Below are positions 61,882 through 64,000 of a stretch of 64,000 nt of DNA, in pieces. A model generated the notes under the pieces. That model was not told where the DNA came from. It saw only the letters and a list, made by a program, of their open reading frames with translations, and made no database searches. The DNA lies in the NCBI GenBank assembly GCA_905221605.1, contig CAJNDS010002076.1:404463-468462 (forward strand). Reading direction: 5' to 3'. The position numbers and the translations under genes are program-made. The DNA comes from Symbiodinium natans (taxonomy: Eukaryota; Sar; Dinophyceae; Suessiales; Symbiodiniaceae). Each line of letters opens with the position of its first letter. The stretch's first letter is position 1.

Positions 61882-64000
61882 GGACGATGGGCCCAGCTGG
61901 CAACATTGACCCCGTGGTCCCCTTCAAGACGCAGACGTGCGCAGTGCCAGTGCAGCCGCACAGACACTCAGCCACTCAACCGTTGCTACGGTACGTACCC
62001 TTGACGTGCACGTTTGGATCCTCATCCCAGTGGCGGCAATGCCAGGTACAAAGATGGCGGGCAAGCAGACGAAGGTGGCGGCATCCCCATGTGCCGAGCC
62101 CAGGCGGTTGCAAGGAACGAGTTGAGGCACTCATCGTGTGGGGCGTGATCACGTTTCTTGACTACAGTGACTTAGAGTCATTAAAAAGGCTCCATGAACG
62201 AAGAAATGCATAAAGCAGCCGACACTTGAAGCAGCCCTTCAGCGCATCTTCTGGTGCTCGCGAGCACGCGAGAGATTAAGTTTCTACGCGAGAGCTCTGG
62301 TCGCGAGAGCGCGCGATAGCTCGTCATAGTGTTTGGCTTTTTCCCACAAGTGCAACCCCTGTAAAACACGAGGGCGTCAGCCCGCGAAGCGACCTCCGAG
62401 GGAGAGGCTGCAAGAGCAGTTTCAGCGGATAACAAACAGTTCAAAGGGTTTTCGCCACAGCTCACTTGCGAGGTGGCCTGTGCACTAAGGAACTCTGAGG
62501 ATCTTTTCGGCCCACCAGTCTTGTCTCTATTTTACACCATCGCCGTTTTTGCGTGCCGTTTTCACATTTTGCGTATATATATATATATATACTTAGTTAT
62601 CTATTTATTCGTTTTTCGTTTATTGATGTATACATATACATATACATACATATATACACACATATGTGCATGCATATGTACACAGACACATATACTTTCG
62701 ATTCAGTCATTGATTATGTGCAGCAGATACAACAAACCCTGTCAGACTCCAAGGTGCACCTTGCGGAACTTCCCGCACCTCCCCGACCACTGCATCGAAT
62801 GGGTACGCTGATCTTGGGAGTTGTAGGGCTTAAGGTTTGGGAGGTTTGAGGCTAAGGCATCGGGCTTTCCGGTTGAAGTGCCTGTGCTGAATCAGGTTTT
62901 CGATTTTTTTGGTAGGGACTCTAGTCCCCCCACTAATTTGTTGGATGGAGTTGCTATTGTGCAGCCTCCAAACGTTCATCTGGACTCGAGCCATTGTGTC
63001 CTGAACAGGGCGGTTTTCAGCTGCAAGGCAAGATTGGTCAATTACTTGGAGGGAAGAACCTCGGATGTTTTAATTTTGGTCAGAGGCCCTGGTGAAGTGC
63101 CTATACTATACACATCAAGTCCCTCCGAGCTAATCAGTCATAGGTCGCCAAGCCCGAAGATCGAGCACCTGAGCTGCGCAAACCACAAATTTGCAGTCCT
63201 AGAGACAGCCTTTCCGACCATGTAGTTCCATGTTTTAGGGACCAAAACTTCATATACGTATACAAAGCCTAAAGTCACAAACTTAGGAAACTTCTGCAAA
63301 GTAAGGGTCCAGGTAGGCTTGTCGCCAGGCCAGGGACCAGTTTGAGCTCTTCTTCGTGAAGTCCGTAAAGCAGCTGAAGAAGTTTCATGAGGAGCAGCCT
63401 TGGGACCAAAACTGCGGAAAACGCAGTGATGTGGCTCAGGTGACCCAGAGTTGTCCATGCTACGCCCCAGGCTTATAGCGGGTTAGGGCCTATAGGGTTG
63501 TGCTGGCTATGTTGGGCTTTTTGGCCATCGTGTAGCAGACAGGACCCTGGGTCATTCATCTCGGAGATCGGCTCCAGTACGGATGTCACCCAGTCCATCT
63601 TCGAGGTGCCGCTTGCAGAATACGTATGTGTGTAGTGTTTCTGCATGTGTGTCTCCATACACGTATATGTGCGTAAGGACGAGAAGACTCAGACTTGGGC
63701 GCATGCTTGCTTGTCATGTGCTTATGTAGCAAGAGCACAGCCAGAAAGTACATGTTGGGGTTCCTGGCTCTTTTTGTAATGTACTGTGGACCTTGCATGC
63801 GCATCTGACCGCTTAAGAAACCGGATGTGACTACGATTGGTCTGCCTCCCAGCAAAAAGCAGGCCAGGCCATAAAACCCTGTCACCCGAAGCCCTCAAAA
63901 ACCTGGAGGTGAGAGGGCTCCTCTCCCTGCTGACGGCTGCCTCCGCGCCCAGCGTCCGAAGCGCTGGGCAGAGCGCTTTCGGTGAGGGGCCCTGGCATTT
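61882..64000 (+). CDS. UBA1: Ubiquitin-activating enzyme E1, catalytic cysteine domain, runs off the window
   Basis: Exons: 61882-61936 (GPAGNIDPVVPFKTQ), 62046-62090 (YKDGGQADEGGGIP), 62754-62802 (CTLRNFPHLPDHCIEW), 63329-about 63400 (ARDQFELFFVKSVKQLKKF), and a last, partial exon from about 63903 (LEVRGLLSLLTAAS). The Met codon of IPM-CTLRNFP is split AT|G across the 62090/62754 junction, and the next codon (62755-62757) is the catalytic Cys that carries ubiquitin as a thioester. GT donors at 61937, 62091 and 62803. The remaining cysteine domain and the C-terminal ubiquitin-fold domain that docks E2s must lie beyond 64,000. Confidence 0.95.
62570..62695. repeat. TA/CATATG microsatellite
   Basis: In the E1 intron between the Gly-rich exon and the catalytic-cysteine exon. 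Confidence 0.85.

Overview
The window reads as nuclear DNA of a dinoflagellate, or a very close alveolate relative. Three genes can be reconstructed from conserved protein motifs, and they fix the splice sites exactly. Most introns start with GC rather than GT, a few start with GA, exons usually begin with G after the acceptor AG, and exons are tiny (22 to about 110 nt). TTTAGGG-type telomere-like motifs are scattered everywhere, and every recognisable gene lies on the + strand. I saw no bacterial genes, rRNA, tRNA or CRISPR arrays. The species cannot be named from this sequence alone.

Layout. 1-4.5 kb is repeat-rich: a 3.2-kb unit bounded by a perfect 20-bp inverted repeat encloses a palindromic AT-rich satellite and opposed CT/GA tracts. 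6-18.7 kb holds many short coding-like exons, including two EF-hand loops (9.0 and 10.2 kb) and a membrane-segment exon (6.2 kb); I cannot assign these to named genes, nor say how many genes they represent. An E1-FCCH-like exon pair at 18.4-18.7 kb ends in a stop. 21.0-30.4 kb carries an eIF2A gene. 38.2-43.2 kb carries a gene with a Gln/Ala-rich coiled-coil region followed by a GYF domain. 44-52 kb contains unidentified exons, a possible cold-shock-like exon, a long AAAG tract and a hairpin-bearing repeat. 52.6 kb to the right edge is a ubiquitin-activating enzyme E1 (UBA1), with both ATP/adenylation halves and the catalytic cysteine (codon 62,755-62,757); its 5' and 3' ends are missing or lie outside.

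The recognised genes are housekeeping functions (translation initiation, RNA/protein adaptor, ubiquitin activation) with no sign of an operon-like pathway. The most unusual signal is in the introns. Exons tend to be preceded by a degenerate C-rich AACCCT/CCCTAAA arm and followed by a degenerate G-rich AGGGTT/TTTAGGG arm, so neighbouring arms are complementary. Looking between such arms led to an eIF2A exon (27,972-28,024) I had missed, which then joined its neighbours in frame.

All exon boundaries were inferred by eye from protein-family motifs plus reading-phase agreement; none has transcript support here.
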